DNA from: a virus
IMG/VR virus record: IMGVR_UViG_3300005617_000735
Span: 1-29,324 of that record
DNA length: 29,324 nt
Reading direction: 5' to 3' (one strand)
Part shown: piece after piece, positions 29,095 through 29,324 of the stretch
Layout: each line of letters starts with the position of its first letter
Position numbering within the stretch: position 1 is the first letter of the stretch
Notes under the pieces: generated by a model
What the model saw: only the letters and a program-made list of their open reading frames with translations
Database searches by the model: none
Told to the model about the DNA's origin: nothing
Translations under genes and position numbers: made by a program

Positions 29095-29324
29095 ATGTCC
29101 ATAACAAAAGCACAGGCAAAACTACTTGCAGAAGGATTCCTGGATACATTGGATACCGGGAAAAACGAACCTGGCATCCTTCCACGCAATACACTGACAG
29201 AATTATTTCTTTTGGCTGGTGAGCTGGTGGACGATGCGCAGAAGAACCTGATAGAGGGAAACAATATCGCCACAGGCAAGCTGTCTGCCTCTCTGATTGT
29301 TGATGAGCCTATTCAGAATGGCAA
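29095..29324 (+). CDS. Partial phage structural-region protein, cut by right edge
   Basis: ATG at 29095 runs open to the window end (76 full codons). The sequence AKLLAEGFLDTLDTGK...LPRNTLTELFLLAGELVDDAQKNLIEGNNIATGKLSASLIV has the helical start and N-x-x-A-T/S-G-x-L-S-x-S-L pattern I recall from Bacteroidota phage tail/head-completion proteins in the HK97 gp10-like neighbourhood. Downstream sequence is needed to decide. It follows a terminator by a few bases. Confidence 0.68.
   Translation, partial: MSITKAQAKLLAEGFLDTLDTGKNEPGILPRNTLTELFLLAGELVDDAQKNLIEGNNIATGKLSASLIVDEPIQNG

Noticed and set aside
1-29324. tRNA genes, rRNA, insertion sequences, toxin-antitoxin pairs, attachment sites
   Set aside because: Looked for but no cloverleaf, transposase, or att-type duplication could be supported by eye.

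Overview
This window looks like the left and middle part of a temperate tailed phage (prophage or phage genome) of a Bacteroidota host, probably in the Chitinophagales/Cytophagales range. The pointers are a divergent repressor/Cro-like control region, Erf recombinase, DnaB helicase, terminase subunits, starts with almost no Shine-Dalgarno signal, Bacteroidota-type promoter boxes (TAnnTTTG), and many small proteins of types common in Bacteroidota phages. No integrase, capsid, tail or lysis gene is visible; these presumably lie beyond both edges.

Layout. 1-2014: leftward lysogeny module (small ORFs, an excisionase-like HTH protein, a second HTH protein, a lipoprotein, and an XRE-type repressor without an autocleavage domain). 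2015-2125: control region with three AAAG(A/T)TTAC repeats and a promoter for the rightward Cro-like gene. 2126-3700: small early genes separated by an unusual density of hairpins, several ending in TTTTAAAA. 3704-7549: recombination module: Erf annealing protein, a single protein joining a RecB/Cas4-type nuclease to an FtsK-type motor, a small protein, a NinB-like candidate and an HNH protein. 7575-10255: a protein with 27 perfect-length 12-bp tandem repeats, plus two proteins of unknown role. 10267-16437: DNA modification block: C5-cytosine methyltransferase, MazG-like protein, a helicase-adenine/cytosine-N methyltransferase fusion, and a second SF2 helicase. 16455-20878: replication: HNH protein, winged-helix initiator with probable internal iterons, DnaB, a stand-alone DnaA DNA-binding domain, a DUF1064-type nuclease and small ORFs. 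20961-22034: small terminase and a sigma-like regulator. 22031-27073: membrane and small proteins, then a tightly overlapping cassette with two glycosyltransferases and a sugar C-methyltransferase-like enzyme. 27077-28402: large terminase. 28430-29324: the start of the structural region.

How it may work together. Repressor and Cro-like protein would choose between lysogeny and lytic growth at the shared operators. In the lytic programme Erf and the nuclease-motor fusion would resect and anneal DNA ends. The initiator would open an origin inside its own gene and load DnaB, possibly helped by the DnaA-like domain. Methyltransferases and helicases would protect or remodel phage DNA. The sigma-like protein may drive late genes. 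The sugar cassette between the terminase subunits suggests glycosylation of the virion, phage DNA or host surface. The most unusual items are the nuclease-FtsK fusion, the 12-bp repeat protein, the sugar cassette, and the 11-bp iterons within the initiator gene. All functional calls are made by reading sequence motifs without database searches.
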